DNA of 64,000 bases, taken from contig MNCI01000921.1 of NCBI GenBank assembly GCA_015680685.1, positions 362,075 to 426,074 on the forward strand, written 5' to 3'. The stretch is from Gnetum montanum (taxonomy: Eukaryota > Streptophyta > Gnetopsida > Gnetales > Gnetaceae). The first letter of the stretch is position 1, and each line of letters starts with the position of its first letter. Below the pieces are notes generated by a model that did not search any database, was not told the origin of the DNA, and saw nothing but the letters and a program-made list of their open reading frames with translations. A program made the translations under genes and the position numbers. This document shows positions 1 to 11,715 of the stretch, piece by piece.

Positions 1-24
1 CCATGTTGCATCTGATTGAATCAA

Positions 25-500
25 GGTTGGCAACCTTCCTTGGAAATGGACTAATCCTTGCAGTCCTTTCATCTACTTGTAGATCACTGGAAATGAGGCA
101 TGCAAGGCTCTTCTTGATTTAGGTTTTTGTGTTAACCTAATTTTTCCTGAAATGTACAATGCTTGAAACCTACCTCCTCTCAAGAAGAGAAAAATCTATT
201 TAGAATTGGTAGATTAGTCCATCATTATTCCCTTGGGATTAGTGGAGGACATTGTGACCACTATTTATGGGTGATCATATGTTATCAATTTTATGGTGAT
301 CAAGGTTGACAATTGCAAGGAAAATTTCCAATCATTATAAAAAGGGCTTGGTTGAGCATTGCTAATGTGCAAATGGAAATTAGAGATATTTCCAAGGAAA
401 ATGCATTCAGAAAGATTAAGAAGAACAGAGTACCATGCATCATGTACAACTATATTAGGTGCAACTATGTGCAGAAACTATGATATATCAAAGGCACATC
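25..500 (+). pseudogene. Element A retropepsin-like protease remnant
   Basis: Reading through a few stops gives KALLDLG followed by VNLIFPEMYNA and IIPLGLVEDIVTTIYG. These align with the better preserved protease at 11107-11715 on the other strand (KALLDSGSRVKLI, then LGLVEDIITIVYGWSY). The catalytic motif is D-L-G here rather than the usual D-S/T-G. The aspartic protease would cleave the Gag-Pol polyprotein inside virus-like particles. The C-terminal part decays after about base 400 and the frame is lost around 400-600. The upstream gag is outside the window. I call this confidently as a protease remnant because of the paired copy. Confidence 0.8.
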
Positions 501-639
501 AATCAAAGAATGTAGATAGTATGTAGATGAATTTGAAATTCAAAAGTGCCTATACATAGCAACCATAAAATAGGAGGACATCTAGTGGCTAATAGCTAAT
601 TTTGAAAGTAGCACACTTTGCATGGAACCTAATGAGAGC

Positions 640-1690
640 CTAACTTGTGCCTATGTTGAAGGGATGGATGAACTAGAGTAAGTTCATTACCAACTCTTTA
701 ATGATGAACTTAATGATATCAGTTGGGAAGAGTTGGAAATCCATGATAGTTTTAAATAGGAGCCCTTAGAGTTAAAAACTCTACCTACCAACATGGAACA
801 TGCATTTTTGAAAAATGGCAAGTTGGTGATAATCAATGCCAACCTTTCTCCCAAGTGGAAAAGAATACTATTGAACATGGTCAATAAATGGACAATAGCC
901 TTTTCTTGGTAATATCCTAAACTCACAAGAATTGATCCTCAGATATGCTAGTATCACATCTATACTGATTTGACCATGAAGCCAAAGAGGCAATCACAAC
1001 GGCAGCTGAACCCCAAATTGAAGCAAATCGCGAGAGAAGAAATTGAATAACTCCTCAAGGTGGGGTTCATCTATCCAATTGCGAGATAGTGAGTAAGTTA
1101 GCCCACTTGTAATTAGGCTAAAGAGATATGACAAGTGGTGGGCTTGTATTAATTTTAGTTTGTTGAACATGGTGACATTCAAAGATCATATTCCATTACC
1201 ATTCACGGACCAAGTGTTGGACACTATTTTTGGGCATTGTTATTATAGCTTTCTAGATGGTTATAATGGCTATAAAAAAATTTAGATCACACCAAAGGAT
1301 CAAGCCAAAACAACATTCACAAGTCTCAGGAGGACTTTTGCATATTGTAAGATGCCCTTTGGTTTATGCAATGTTCCTGCAACTTTTCAATGCTTAGTCT
1401 TGAGCATTTTTCAATAGTAGAATGGTAGTGGGCTGGAAGTCTTCATGGATGACTTCTTCACCTATGGTGCTACATTTGAGCAATCCTTGGACTACCTTGA
1501 GTTAGTGATTAAAAGATACATGGAGACTAATCTTTAGCTCAATTAGCAAAAGAGCCATCTCATGGTCTAGGAGGCTATTATGTTGGGACATAGAATTTCT
1601 CAAGCAGGGATTGAAGTAGACCTTAAAAAGATTTGGGTCATCTAAGGAATAACCTACCAATTGGAAACTATTAAAGATTCTTGATCATTC
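640..1690 (+). pseudogene. Element A reverse transcriptase remnant
   Basis: After a linker (640-960), an RT domain is readable: LLKVGFIYPI near 1050, FKDHIPLPFTDQVLDTIFG near 1178, FLDGYNGYKKI near 1250, MPFGLCNVPATFQ near 1350, and the catalytic FMDDF box with its two aspartates at 1448-1453. Then come LGHRISQAGIEVD near 1580-1620 and the connection domain. FMDDF replaces the commoner YxDD and is usual in Athila-type RTs. The enzyme copies element RNA to cDNA in the particle. In-frame stops include several at glutamine positions (TAG or TAA for CAG or CAA), so no active protein is made. The domain order and box spacing remain normal. Confidence 0.88.
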
Positions 1691-1739
1691 CTTGGATACA
1701 TTAGCTACTACTAGTGATTCATAGAAAATTTTTCTAAGA

Positions 1740-2230
1740 TTGCAAAATTGTTGGTCAAAGTTACAAAGAAATATGCTCCATTCATAGGGACTAAGGAATA
1801 TGAAAAGGCATTCCAAAGCCTTAAGCATAGGCTTGTAGAAACTCCAATTCTACAAGCACTCGATTCATCCTAACCATTTCACATTATGATGGATGCATCA
1901 AACTATGCTTTAGGAGCTATGCTTACATAGTTGGATGATCAGAAAAGTCCATATTACATCCACTGTGCAAGCTGAAGCATTGTGGATGCATAGCTTAATA
2001 ACACCATAATGGAAAAATAGCTGATGATAGTGGTATATGCCTTGGAAATCATTAGGCTCTATGTGCTTGGATACAAGATGTTTGTGCACACTAATCATAG
2101 TGCCATGAATAAACCAATGGTGAACCCCCATGTCATATGATGGTTGGTGATCTTGTAGGAGTTAGATCTTACAATGGTAGATCAAAAGGGGACTGAGAAT
2201 GTGGTTGCTGATCACTTATCTTGGTTATGA
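1740..2230 (+). pseudogene. Element A RNase H remnant
   Basis: The first RNase H aspartate is in FHIMMDASNYALGAML (D codon 1892-1894), the normal plant Ty3/gypsy form of the start of the domain. The end of the domain is near 2165-2225, reading LTMVDQKGTENVVADHLS, which matches the usual GxxNxxADxLS ending. The middle is frameshifted and has several stops. The role in an intact element is removal of the RNA strand of the RNA-DNA hybrid. It directly follows the RT and precedes the integrase zinc finger, as expected. Confidence 0.82.
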
Positions 2231-2419
2231 TGGGATAACAAAGAGGATGAGAGCCCACTCTCTAATCAATTTCCTAATGAACTCCTCTTTGTTGGTGTAA
2301 TAAATCAAAAAGTGCTCACTAAACCAAAATGGTACAATGGCATCCTCACTTATCTTCTTACTTAAGAGATGCCACAAGAGTTAAATCACTAGAAGAAACA
2401 ATAGTTTCATAATTAGGCC

Positions 2420-3640
2420 AAACGCTTCATGGAAATTAACCTACACCTTTACAAGGTGTGCATTGATGGCTTGGTTTGTTGGTGTGTTCTTGATGCTACT
2501 CAACTATGTGTTCTCCAAGATTCTCATGAGGGTCCTTGTGGGGGTCACTATGTAGGAAGATGCATGACCATTAAGATCCTGATGGCAAGGTATTATTGGC
2601 CAACAATATTTAGGGATGATTACCAATTTCTCTGCTCTTGTGAACAATATCAATAAGATGGTGGGATGACCACTTGAATGGAGGGATCTCAAAAGTGGAT
2701 CTAACCACTAAAACCCTTGGACATATGGAGCATAGACTTCATGGATCCCATCTCACCTATGTCAAATGGAAAGGTGTACAAAGTAGTTGTTGTTGACTAT
2801 TGTACCAAATGGGCAGAAGTAGCAATTGTCACTAACTATACATCTTCCACTGCTACATAATTTGTACAACAGAATGTTGTAAATAGGTTTGGAGTGCAAT
2901 GTGCACTAATTTTTGACAATAGTACTCATTTTATAGGTGCTAGTTCTTGCAAGCTTATGCAATGATTGGGGGTTGAACATAAACTATTAACACCCTACCA
3001 CCCCTAATCCAATGGTCAACTAGAGGTTACCAGTAGGGAGATTACTAAGATCTTAACCTGAACAATTAGCAAATATAGAAGAGACTAGAACATGAAATTG
3101 AATGATACCCTTTGGGCCTACCACTCCACATGGAAACTTTGTATAAGATACTTCCTTATGAGTTGGTGTATAGAAAATTACCAACTCTTCCTATCCAATC
3201 CAAGCTTTCTATACTTTCAATAGCTTGTGTCCTGAACCTCAACCTTAGCCTAGCATAGAAAGAAAAATTGATCAACCTTAACATGCTAGATGAAAATAGA
3301 TTGGTAGCCTTTTCATTGAATGAAGTGCATAAGGCATTTAGGAAACAATACCATGATCTTAGAATACTAAAGGTAAAATTTAAACTTGGAGATAAGGTGC
3401 TTTAATGAAACCCCACACATGTCTTTCAAAAGAATAATTTTCAAACATTGTGGGAAGGACCTTATATCATTTATGAAACTTCTCCTTTGAAGGCCATGTT
3501 GATCTACAAACTTGAGAGCCCAAACAAAAAGTAATTGGTCAACATGCAGCAATTAAAGCTTTTCCATGAGCCCAAGCATGTCAATGCCATTAACAGCTCA
3601 ACAAATGGACAACCACACTCAATATTTAAGATCTTCTCCT
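2420..3640 (+). pseudogene. Element A integrase remnant with the D-59-D-35-E triad still in frame
   Basis: The N-terminal HHCC zinc-binding region is readable at about 2515-2656 (GGHYVGR, then RYYWPTI, then CSCEQ). In the catalytic core, the first Asp is at 2735-2737 (SIDFMDP), the second at 2915-2917 (IFDNSTHF) and the Glu at 3023-3025 (NGQLEVT). The three codons are in one reading frame with 59 and 35 residues between them, the classical spacing. The C-terminal region continues to about 3640. Integrase would insert the cDNA into the chromosome. Several in-frame stops break the protein, so this is a fossil with intact geometry. Confidence 0.87.
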
Positions 3641-5565
3641 TTCAACTTGGTCGTAGGGAAGATGGCCATTTGTGCTAATCATTAAAATGGCTCTTCAGTT
3701 TTTCTACTTTTTTATTTTACACTTTCTTTATTTCACACTTTGTTAGTTTTCCATATTTTGTTTTGCAACATCGTTAGTATGTTTTATTTTTCTTGAATAT
3801 TTTACAATTTATTTTATATTTTCCTTTATTTTGGTATGAATTTTCTTTATTTTCTAATAAAATTTCTTTATTTCCAACAGGGCATAGTGATGATGTAGCT
3901 GTTTGCTAATGGGGGTTTGTACCTAATTTTCTTAGTTGCTAATGTTTGGTTTCTATTTTTGAATTTTGATGACTAGTGACTAAGAAAAAGTTTCTTTTTT
4001 ATGGAACATGTAATGAGTCCATGTCATTCATCCAATTATTAACTTTATGATTTTCCTTGTTTTGGATGTATGACATCCTTTTTTCATCCATAAAACCTTA
4101 ACAAACTTGTGACCTTGGTAGTTTCCAAATTCAAGAAAGATCCAAAAGGTTTGGAAAGGGTGTGACTTCAAGGGGATTCATTCCTCTTTGTACCATTCTA
4201 CTTACTTGAGTGCTTGAGTGTTTTTCATGAATTTCTCACTGTTCCATGTCGACCAATAATAAGAAGTTGAATAAGTCTTTTCATGGTATGCTTCCCATCC
4301 AAAAACCCATAAAAAATGATGGAAATTTAAAGCACACCCCTTAGACAAAATAAATGGGCTCCAAGCATTGGTTATGAGACTAAAAAGACATGTTACCCAT
4401 GCTTAAAGGTACCCTCTAACTAAGGCCCCTTCACACTTCTTTCTTCTCTTTTCTTCTCAAATAAGAAATGGTGTTTGATCTATAGGAGCATTATTGTGTC
4501 TTAAGGGGATGGACTAATCTTAGGGTGGTGATGTGAAGTCACGGAAAGTGGGTGATTTTGGTTTGGACTAAGGATGAATTTTATCAAGTCATCTAACTAG
4601 ATAATCCACAAGGGACTTCATGTGATCATGATTTCAAACTTCATTCCACTTTCTCTCTCATCTGTTAATGCTTTCTATTTTTCACCTCACTGGCAATTTC
4701 TATGTCTTGTTCAATGTCTTAGTTTGATGTATTAAAATTCTTAGGTAGATTCTTTTGGATTTGGCCCTTAACTTTTCATAACCATTAATCAATTGTGGGG
4801 CCCTCAGACTCCTTAGTTAAGGTCATGTAAAGGCAAAAAGGGCATGAGCCTTCTATGGGGAGGGCCCACTTGCATAGCTATTGGTTGGGCTAGTTAAGTC
4901 CCTTATCCTTAGGCATTTTTTACAATCAAATCATCTGCATTCCCCATTGGTTGCATCCAACTATGCACTCCTTAAAGCATTTCTCCCATAAAATTGCATT
5001 CTCTCATGAATTCCTCCATTTTTGTGACCTATCAAGCCCTCTTCATGCATTTCATTGTGTTCTTGGCTTCATGGGCTTCCAAAAGACTTCAATTTCGCAT
5101 AAAAACTTGTATTTCTTAACTTTTTTGAAAAGTCAACAGATGCATCGATGTAGCCTCGTTGATGCATGGTAAAGATACTATGAATAGGGTGCAACACTTA
5201 GAAATTTTTTCCATTTTGCTTCAAATAAGAGGGGATTTTTTGTGATTTTTTAGAGCCCCAAACCTTCTAGAGATCATATCTTTCACATCACTTGTCCGAC
5301 TTTAGTTATTTTTCAGTCCTGTAGTTACTTGAAGTATGCTCTACATCATGAGGGCCACAGAGCTTAGGTTTTTGACAAATTTTTTTTTGAAATTTTTCTA
5401 ACTCCACCTTGAATTTAATGAATAAAATAATATTAAATCATCAACCTATGGATGTTAAACCCTTCCAACAACTTTGGTAACCTATTTAATCAAATAATAA
5501 TAAAGTAATCAAACCAACCATGATCACAACTTAGCCAAGTGTAATTACCCCAAGAGATAAGGTAT
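3641..5565 (+). other. Non-coding spacer between integrase and extra ORF, conserved with the array
   Basis: I see no convincing ORF here, only T-rich sequence. Several stretches match internal 1 of the array in inverted orientation: 3655-3720 with about 10860-10930 (GATGGCCA, then GCTAATCATT), 4335-4440 with about 10110-10205 (CCCTTAGACAAAATAA, then CTCTAACTAAGGCC), 4527-4640 with about 9940-10010, and 4830-4870 with about 9700-9740 (GGGCATGAGCCT). The order is kept. It may be an RNA-processing or packaging region for the downstream ORF, but that is inference. A short ORF at 4951-5172 has no recognisable motif and I do not call it. Confidence 0.65.
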
Positions 5566-8389
5566 TTGAAATGTTTCAAAGTCATACGTTAAGTGCTAAT
5601 CCTTGGTCATGTTGTGATTATAGATGGCACCTAGATCTAAATGCTCATAGGAAGGAGGAACATCCCAACCAAGGGACAAATTACCTAGAATTGAAAGGGA
5701 CCAACAAGAATAACCCTAGGAGTAGGAATCCAAAAATCATGCCACGGGACCTCTTTGTGAGGATTCCAAAGTGGAATCTATTTATTAGAATCTAGAAGAA
5801 GTAGAAATAGAGCAATCTCATTGACATGAGGCACCGGGTCGCATGCCTAGACTTGAAGTTACCTTGACCCATGCTTACCATTATCAAATCATGCTTAGGG
5901 ATGTTTAACGTTTAGTTCTCTAAGAACTAAACTTTGGGACATTCTTGGAGTTTGGTCCAAAGGAGGTCAAAGCTCAATTGTGGACCTCTCCTATGTGGCC
6001 AATCATCACTTCTAGTGGAGAGTGGTACATGAGAGAGTCCTACCTCTTTTGAAACATTCGACAGCTAGGTGCCACAATTAGAATTAAGGACATTTGTGTG
6101 TCCTACTTGGTGAAAGCAATCACATAGGCTCTCAGCTTACTTGATACTAGAATTATCTTGGTAGAGGTCTCAACTTAGGTAGACCCTAAGGAAAAGAAAG
6201 AGTGGACCCAATGATGCTATGAAGTAGACCATAAGGAGTATGGTGCACTCATTATGGTGGAATTCTTGTATTTCAAGATAGTGACCCATCACCTTAATAT
6301 AATGGTAAGGCCTAGTAAGGTGACTACCTTTTCTACCTGTTTGTGTGTTGGTCTAAGTGAGAAATTCCCTATGAACCTTCCATAGTTGATCTATCTATAG
6401 ATAGAGAAGAAATTCAAGAAAAATGAACATGGAAGAAAGTCCCCGCCCTTTCCATGCCTCATTAGAAAATTGTGCAAAAGGGTAAGAATAGTTTGCTACA
6501 CCAATGATGTAATTAGGCATGCTCCTTCTACCTCTTGAATAGAAGTGATGAAAGATAAGAATCCTATCACAACCAAGGAATAGGAGTAGCAACCATCACC
6601 TACTACCCACTCAAAAAATAACGTTGGAGTCTTCTGTTACCCTTGAATGAATGCATGAGATTTGAGAGTAGCTCTTGCATGAGTAGGAACCATTAGCCAG
6701 ATGGAGGGAGGTAGGCCAATTTTCTTAGCCCAAAGAATGTAGCTACCTACAAGATTAAATTTGAGCATCCCAAAGGTAATGGTATCTCTCTCACAATAGT
6801 AGCAATTCCTAGAAATCTCTAAGAATGCCACCTGGAGGAGGGTGAGGGGGCAACTGTCTTAGTGATGTAGCACCTTGGGTAGGATAAAACATTAGATGTG
6901 TTTGCTGATAGAATTGATGAGGCATTGAATGAACCTACAATGTTTGTACTAGATTTTTCTACACTCAGATATGTGTAGACATTTGTAGGAATAGTTAGTG
7001 GTAAATTAAGAGCATAAGGAGTTATTGGACCGATTGGTGGAAATTTGACAACTGATTCTAGATGTCATTAACCTTCTAGATATAATCACTACAACCTAGT
7101 TAGGGCTGTTGGAAGTAAGGAGAAGATGCATTATCATGGAGGAAAAACTTGAAATAGCTTGAGCTCGAAACCAATGCTTAGCTATGGAGGTTGTTGAACT
7201 AAGAGCCTTCCTTGATGATCTTACATTTCTCAACCTTACATTGACCCATGATGAAGCTTCTTAATAGCTATAGGATAAGCTTAAGAAGGTTGAGGATGCA
7301 AATGAGATGAAACTCTTTGATTAGTCCTTGGATGATGCCATCATGCATAATATCCAAAAGGCCTTAGACCAAACTCACCAGGCATAAAATCATTGCTTGT
7401 GGAATGTTAATGTGTAGAAGCAGCAAATGTAAGATTTCATCCATCAACAATAGGAGTAACTAGCTAGAGTGAACAATGAACTAAGGAGATTGGTAGTTAA
7501 AAATAGAAATCTCTTCATGGAGGAAGTCTAAGCCCTTTGCTAGAAATTTGCAACAGAGGTAGCTGCTTGAAGAAATAAGGCTTGCAAGTTTGTGAGAGCA
7601 AAAAATTAATACAAAGATTAGGTTAGTCTATAAAAATAAATTAATAAGAAACATATTAAGATGGTGAAGGCAAAAGTCAATGAGGCCCTCCAGTAGGTCA
7701 AGGAAGGGAGTGATGTCTGGTAGCCTATCTTTGATGGGCTTAATGATTATAACAAAGTGAAAATCCACATGAAGGAACTACAGATCAAGGAGAAGACAAA
7801 GTATGTGAAGCTTTTCAATCTCTATTATGAAAATCTGGTGCTATTGACTATTAGATGACTGCGATCTAAATTAAAGAAATAGGTGGCCAATTTGTACTTG
7901 TTGTATGAAATAGAGTTCAAGCATAAAAAAGACACTAGGTAAAAGTTGACATGGAAAATGCAGAACTTGATGTTCTTAGGTAGTGCTTCATCATTCAATG
8001 GTCTACAACTAAGAAATTGGATAGGAGAATGAGTGACTACTAGGAGTTCTAGAATGTAGTAAAGGCATTTGATGTTGAACATAAACTTTTTGCTACTTTG
8101 TTTGTCAATGTGAAGGAGCTATTCCTAGCAATGCCCTATCCTTGGGATGTTTCCACACTGGTCCCCATTCATGATGTAGCATACACCATGAATGATTCTA
8201 GGAGTAAGGAGGAGAAGATGAAGGAACTATTGGACACCTTTCATCTTCCACCAGAAGTTGCAACTACTGCAGCTTAACCATAACTACCTCAACCACCACA
8301 TGAACTTGAAGCAAGAGAAAGTCCTTCAAAGCCTTAGGAACCTCCACCTCCTAGGACTTTTTGAACTTCTTCCTCATATTCATGCCATC
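5566..8389 (+). pseudogene. Element A extra ORF: plant-mobile-domain-like region plus coiled coil
   Basis: This is the downstream ORF in the env position. From about 5950 it reads SPMWPIITSS, LGATIRI and VEFLYFKIVTHH, aligning with SPLWPILSKS, QGATVNI and ERVYFKIGTYH in the ORF at 15440-17021 (-). Near 6445 FPCLIRKL and then CYTNDV also recur in that copy. The family resembled is the putative plant transposon protein domain (Pfam Transposase_32 type). From about 7000 to 8100 the translation is heptad-rich and charged, a likely coiled coil, ending in a proline-rich tail near 8270-8360. Many stops and frameshifts are present. The array insertion at 8389 splits the tail, which resumes at 20349. 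Confidence 0.7.
8385..8389. repeat. Target site duplication of the array, left copy (CCATC)
   Basis: CCATC directly precedes the first base of LTR1 (TGATGAG at 8390) and is found again at 20344-20348 directly after the last base of LTR3. Five bases is the usual Ty3/gypsy duplication length. Confidence 0.85.
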
Positions 8390-8959
8390 TGATGAGTGGC
8401 AAGGTACCCCTACACTCAACCATACGAATANTTTCCACTTACTGTTCACACCCTGAAACAATGCAACCTTGGTTACCAAACACTAGTCATTGCTAGGATC
8501 ACCAAGCGTAACGCACATGCTCGAAGCGATTGTACTGAATGCACTTTACTAGGAGAGAAGGGTTGAGAGATATTTAATTAATAATAAAGCATTTAAATGG
8601 TAACCAATAAATAATAGTAAATAAAATCCTAATTAGCCTATTCCATGCACTGAAAGGTTTATCCAAGAAGTTCGTCTTTATTTCCGTACACAAACTTGTG
8701 TTTAGGTACAATACTTGCTCGAATAAAGATCCGTTCACTTTGGAGCTCCTACTACGAGCACATGGAAATTATTCTATCTCTAGAGAGGTAAAACTGCTAG
8801 AGTTTCACTACAGTCTAGGCCTAGAATGAGAAATAAGGGAGAGCCGCCTCTTATTTATAGACTTGGCGGCATACCGTGATATTGCGGGGGATGCGATATC
8901 ATGGCGGATGCGATATCAAGTACGCGATATCGTGGCCCATGCGATATCGCATCCCATCA
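8390..8959 (-). repeat. LTR1 (3' LTR of internal 1), internally shortened at an unsequenced base
   Basis: It begins with TGATGAGTGGCAAGG and ends CCCATCA on the + strand, and aligns with LTR2 and LTR3. About 250 bases that LTR2 has between roughly 14434 and 14680 are missing at the single N at 8431, so this is probably a collapsed assembly gap rather than a biological deletion. A minus-strand TATA box (CTATAAATAAG) covers about 8850-8860. Five GATATC-type motifs lie between 8876 and 8955. Confidence 0.88.
8431..8431. other. Single N, probable collapsed gap in LTR1
   Basis: The N sits exactly where LTR1 jumps to sequence that is about 250 bases further on in LTR2, so the true distance is unknown. 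Confidence 0.8.
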
Positions 8960-8972
8960 TACCCCCATGACT
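8960..8972 (-). promoter_or_regulatory. Polypurine tract of internal 1
   Basis: On the minus strand this reads AGTCATGGGGGTA immediately before the LTR. Upstream of it ACTTGAGGATGAG is shared with element A (20540-20552), where the tract is GTGGAGGTA. It would prime plus-strand DNA synthesis. Confidence 0.7.
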
Positions 8973-10935
8973 GAATAAAAACTCATCCTCAAGTTCCTTA
9001 CAAAATATTGGGATGGTATGGGATTATTGACTCAAAATGGAACTAATGGGATGACATGTGAACGGATCATCATTACAAGACAAGACAAAACTGGTGTTCA
9101 TGATAACAAGAGTGAACACTTTATACATTTGACATTAGGCCTCATTTGGTAGTTGAGAAATAGAGAGAGAGAGAAAGAAGTTTTGCTGTTGCCAATGCCA
9201 AGTTTGCACCTTTTGTTGTCCATCCATAAGTGTGCCATTGGTCTTGCTCCTTGCATAGCTGCTTTTAGCACTGCTCCATTCCAAGTGTTCCCTCTAGATC
9301 CAATCCGTTGTTGTATGATTTCCATCTGCACACACAACACAGTCTTATATTAGCAAGGGTAAATGAATCATAATGCAATTGATACCTTGCTTCGATGAAA
9401 GGTCCATTGGCTGAGTTGTGGTATGGTTGATACAGATCTAGAGATATCATAGTGGTGACTATCGAAGGTGTAGGGGTTAGGAGAAAATAAAAAAAAGTTG
9501 GGTTTGGATCCCCATGACTAAGAGTGAACCTCCGGTAACGATAGAATGGAGAAAGAATAAAGAATAAGAAAGATAGAGAAAAAGAGACAATCATAACGTC
9601 GATGAAATGGATGTCAAGATGGAAATGAACAAAATAGAATGGATTGCAAAAATGTTAAGGGAAAGAATTTAACTGGTGCACCAAATAGGAATGTTAGTGG
9701 GTCCTCCCCAAAGCAGGCTCATGCCTTTAATGCCCTAAAAAACCCACATTCGAAGAGTCTGTAGGCTCTAGGAATGTCATTTGGAACAAGAGTTAAAGTC
9801 TTAACCACAAGAATTTACCAAAAAGAAAACAATGCATCAACCAAAATATACAGTAATGATACAACTAGCAATGAGGTGAACAATGGAGAGAAGAGAATGG
9901 AATGGAATCCTAAGAACAAGGTGGTGTATAGCCCCTTGTGTATTTAATGATTAATGTGACTTAGTAGATCCCATTCCAAGTTTGGCCTCAAACAAACCAC
10001 ATCCAGTGACTTCACATTAATGCATTCGGCCAATCCATCCTCTTGAAGTAACAAGAATGCCTTTCCTAAAGAGCCACCACCATTCTGATGAAACAAAGAA
10101 GAAGAGAATGGGAAGCGAGAAGGGCCTTAGTTAGAGGGAACATTTTTAGTTTAGTTCCATAACCAGTGCTTGTAGCCCAAATGATTATTTTGTCTAAGGG
10201 GTGTGCTTTGAATTCACACTTTCTCTTTCTTTTTTCTTGTTTTTTTCTTTTTTTTATGTGTTTATGCGTGAGAACCACATCATGCAAAGACTTTGTTATT
10301 TTTATTTGCTCAGCTTCCTGATAATTAAGTAGTGTCAAAACGGTAAGAAAACTCAAGAAGAAAACATCCAAGCACCCAAGAGAATGGCCAACAAAAATGC
10401 ATCAAGTTCCCTTGAAGTCACATCCTTTTCAATCCTTGAGTCCTTCCTTAGTTTGAGAAATACCCAGTCACCGATTCGTTATAGTTCTTATTTAAAAAGG
10501 GATGGTACATTTCCAAGCCAAGAGAGACCATAGAAATTTATGGATGTATGGATGAAGTGGACTCATTGCCTGTCATATCAAAAGAACCATACCTTAGTAT
10601 CAACATCATAACTTAAAGGTAAAAATGAAAAATTAGCAATCAATATAAAAATAGTTCATACCATCATTAAGAACACTTATTGGTGAAAAACTTAACAAAA
10701 TGGGTAAGTCACACTCACACACACACAAGAAATGGAAAAGTATGAACAATGTTGTAAAACAAAAACAAGAAAAGTTAAAGAAATTTGTAAAACAAAAATG
10801 TGTAAAATAAAAATGTGTAAAACAAAAACGTGTAAAAAAAACATGTAAAATAAAAACTTAAAAAGAACTAAGGGCCTTGAATGATTAGCATAGGTGGCCA
10901 TCTCCCCCATGACTGAATGGAAAGGGAGAGATCCA
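8973..10935 (-). other. Internal 1 spacer and 3' untranslated region
   Basis: No recognisable coding domain. The stretch is collinear, inverted, with the spacer of element A (3641-5565), then jumps to the sequence just before the polypurine tract (8973-9050, matching 20475-20563). The extra ORF found in element A and internal 2 is therefore missing here. Short ORFs at 9098-9594, 10066-10371 and 10692-10910 fall in conserved non-coding sequence and I do not call them. Confidence 0.65.
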
Positions 10936-11715
10936 AAATAACGAGTGCCTGTTTGAATTTCTTATAAGTGTCCAACTTCTCCCAATTGATGTTTTTAGGT
11001 TAAGGGGTGGAAGTCGGCGACGCTCATACTCCAATGTATCTATGCCTTCATTGCAAGCATGAGTTGTTCTCCCAGTTCATTCCATGCATGTTGGTTGGTT
11101 GCTCTTTCAATTAGCTATCAACCACGGGATGTCCACTTGTTGTGTGGTTGCTACATACAGGCACCTTTGTCTCATAGTTTCTAGGGCACATTGGTTGCAT
11201 ATAGGAGATGCTGAGCATTCCTCCATGTCATCACCCGATGAATCACTGTATGTGATGCATGGAACTTTCTTCTTCTTGATCTTTCCATAAATGTTTACCA
11301 TAGATATTTCGAAGCAAAGATCACAAATCCCTAGGCATGCATCTATTGTACTTAGCCATGCCCTTCCCATTATAATTGGGAAGTCCCCTTTGTTGCTGTT
11401 GACTTCTATCATCAGGAAATCGGCTGGGTATGACCAACCATACACAATGGTAATGATGTCCTCCACCAATCCCAAGGGAATGGTGATGAACTGGTTAGCT
11501 AGCTCTAGTTGAATATTACTGTTCTTAAGTGGAGGTAGGTTCCAGGCTTTATACATCTCTTGTGATATTAACTTGACTCTGGAACCTGAGTCAAGAAGAG
11601 CCTTATGTGGTTTGTTCCCAGCGACTTGGAGGTAGATTAAGGGACTTCTAGGGTTAGAGAGTTTCCTGGGAAGGTGGCCTACCTTGATCCAATTGGTAAC
11701 GGTATGTGTTAACAT
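10936..11715 (-). pseudogene. Internal 1 retropepsin-like protease, open for about 200 codons
   Basis: The frame 11715-11107 is open. It has HKALLDSGSRVKLI (catalytic D-S-G), then LELANQFITIPLGLVEDI, then FPIIMGRAWLSTIDA, the retropepsin flap and I-I/M-G-R motifs of plant Ty3/gypsy proteases. Residues 140-202 are a linker shared with element A (CLYVATTQQVDIPWLIAN). Below 11107 the linker goes on to about 10936 (INWEKLDTYKKFKQA, matching ISWEELEIHDSFK of element A at 717-756). It then joins directly to the post-integrase spacer, so RT, RNase H and integrase are deleted between these points. The protease is the best-preserved coding piece of the array. Confidence 0.85.

Noticed and set aside
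9098-9594. Minus-strand ORFs of 80 and 109 codons
   Set aside because: They lie in the conserved non-coding spacer and untranslated region of internal 1 and have no homologous frame in element A.
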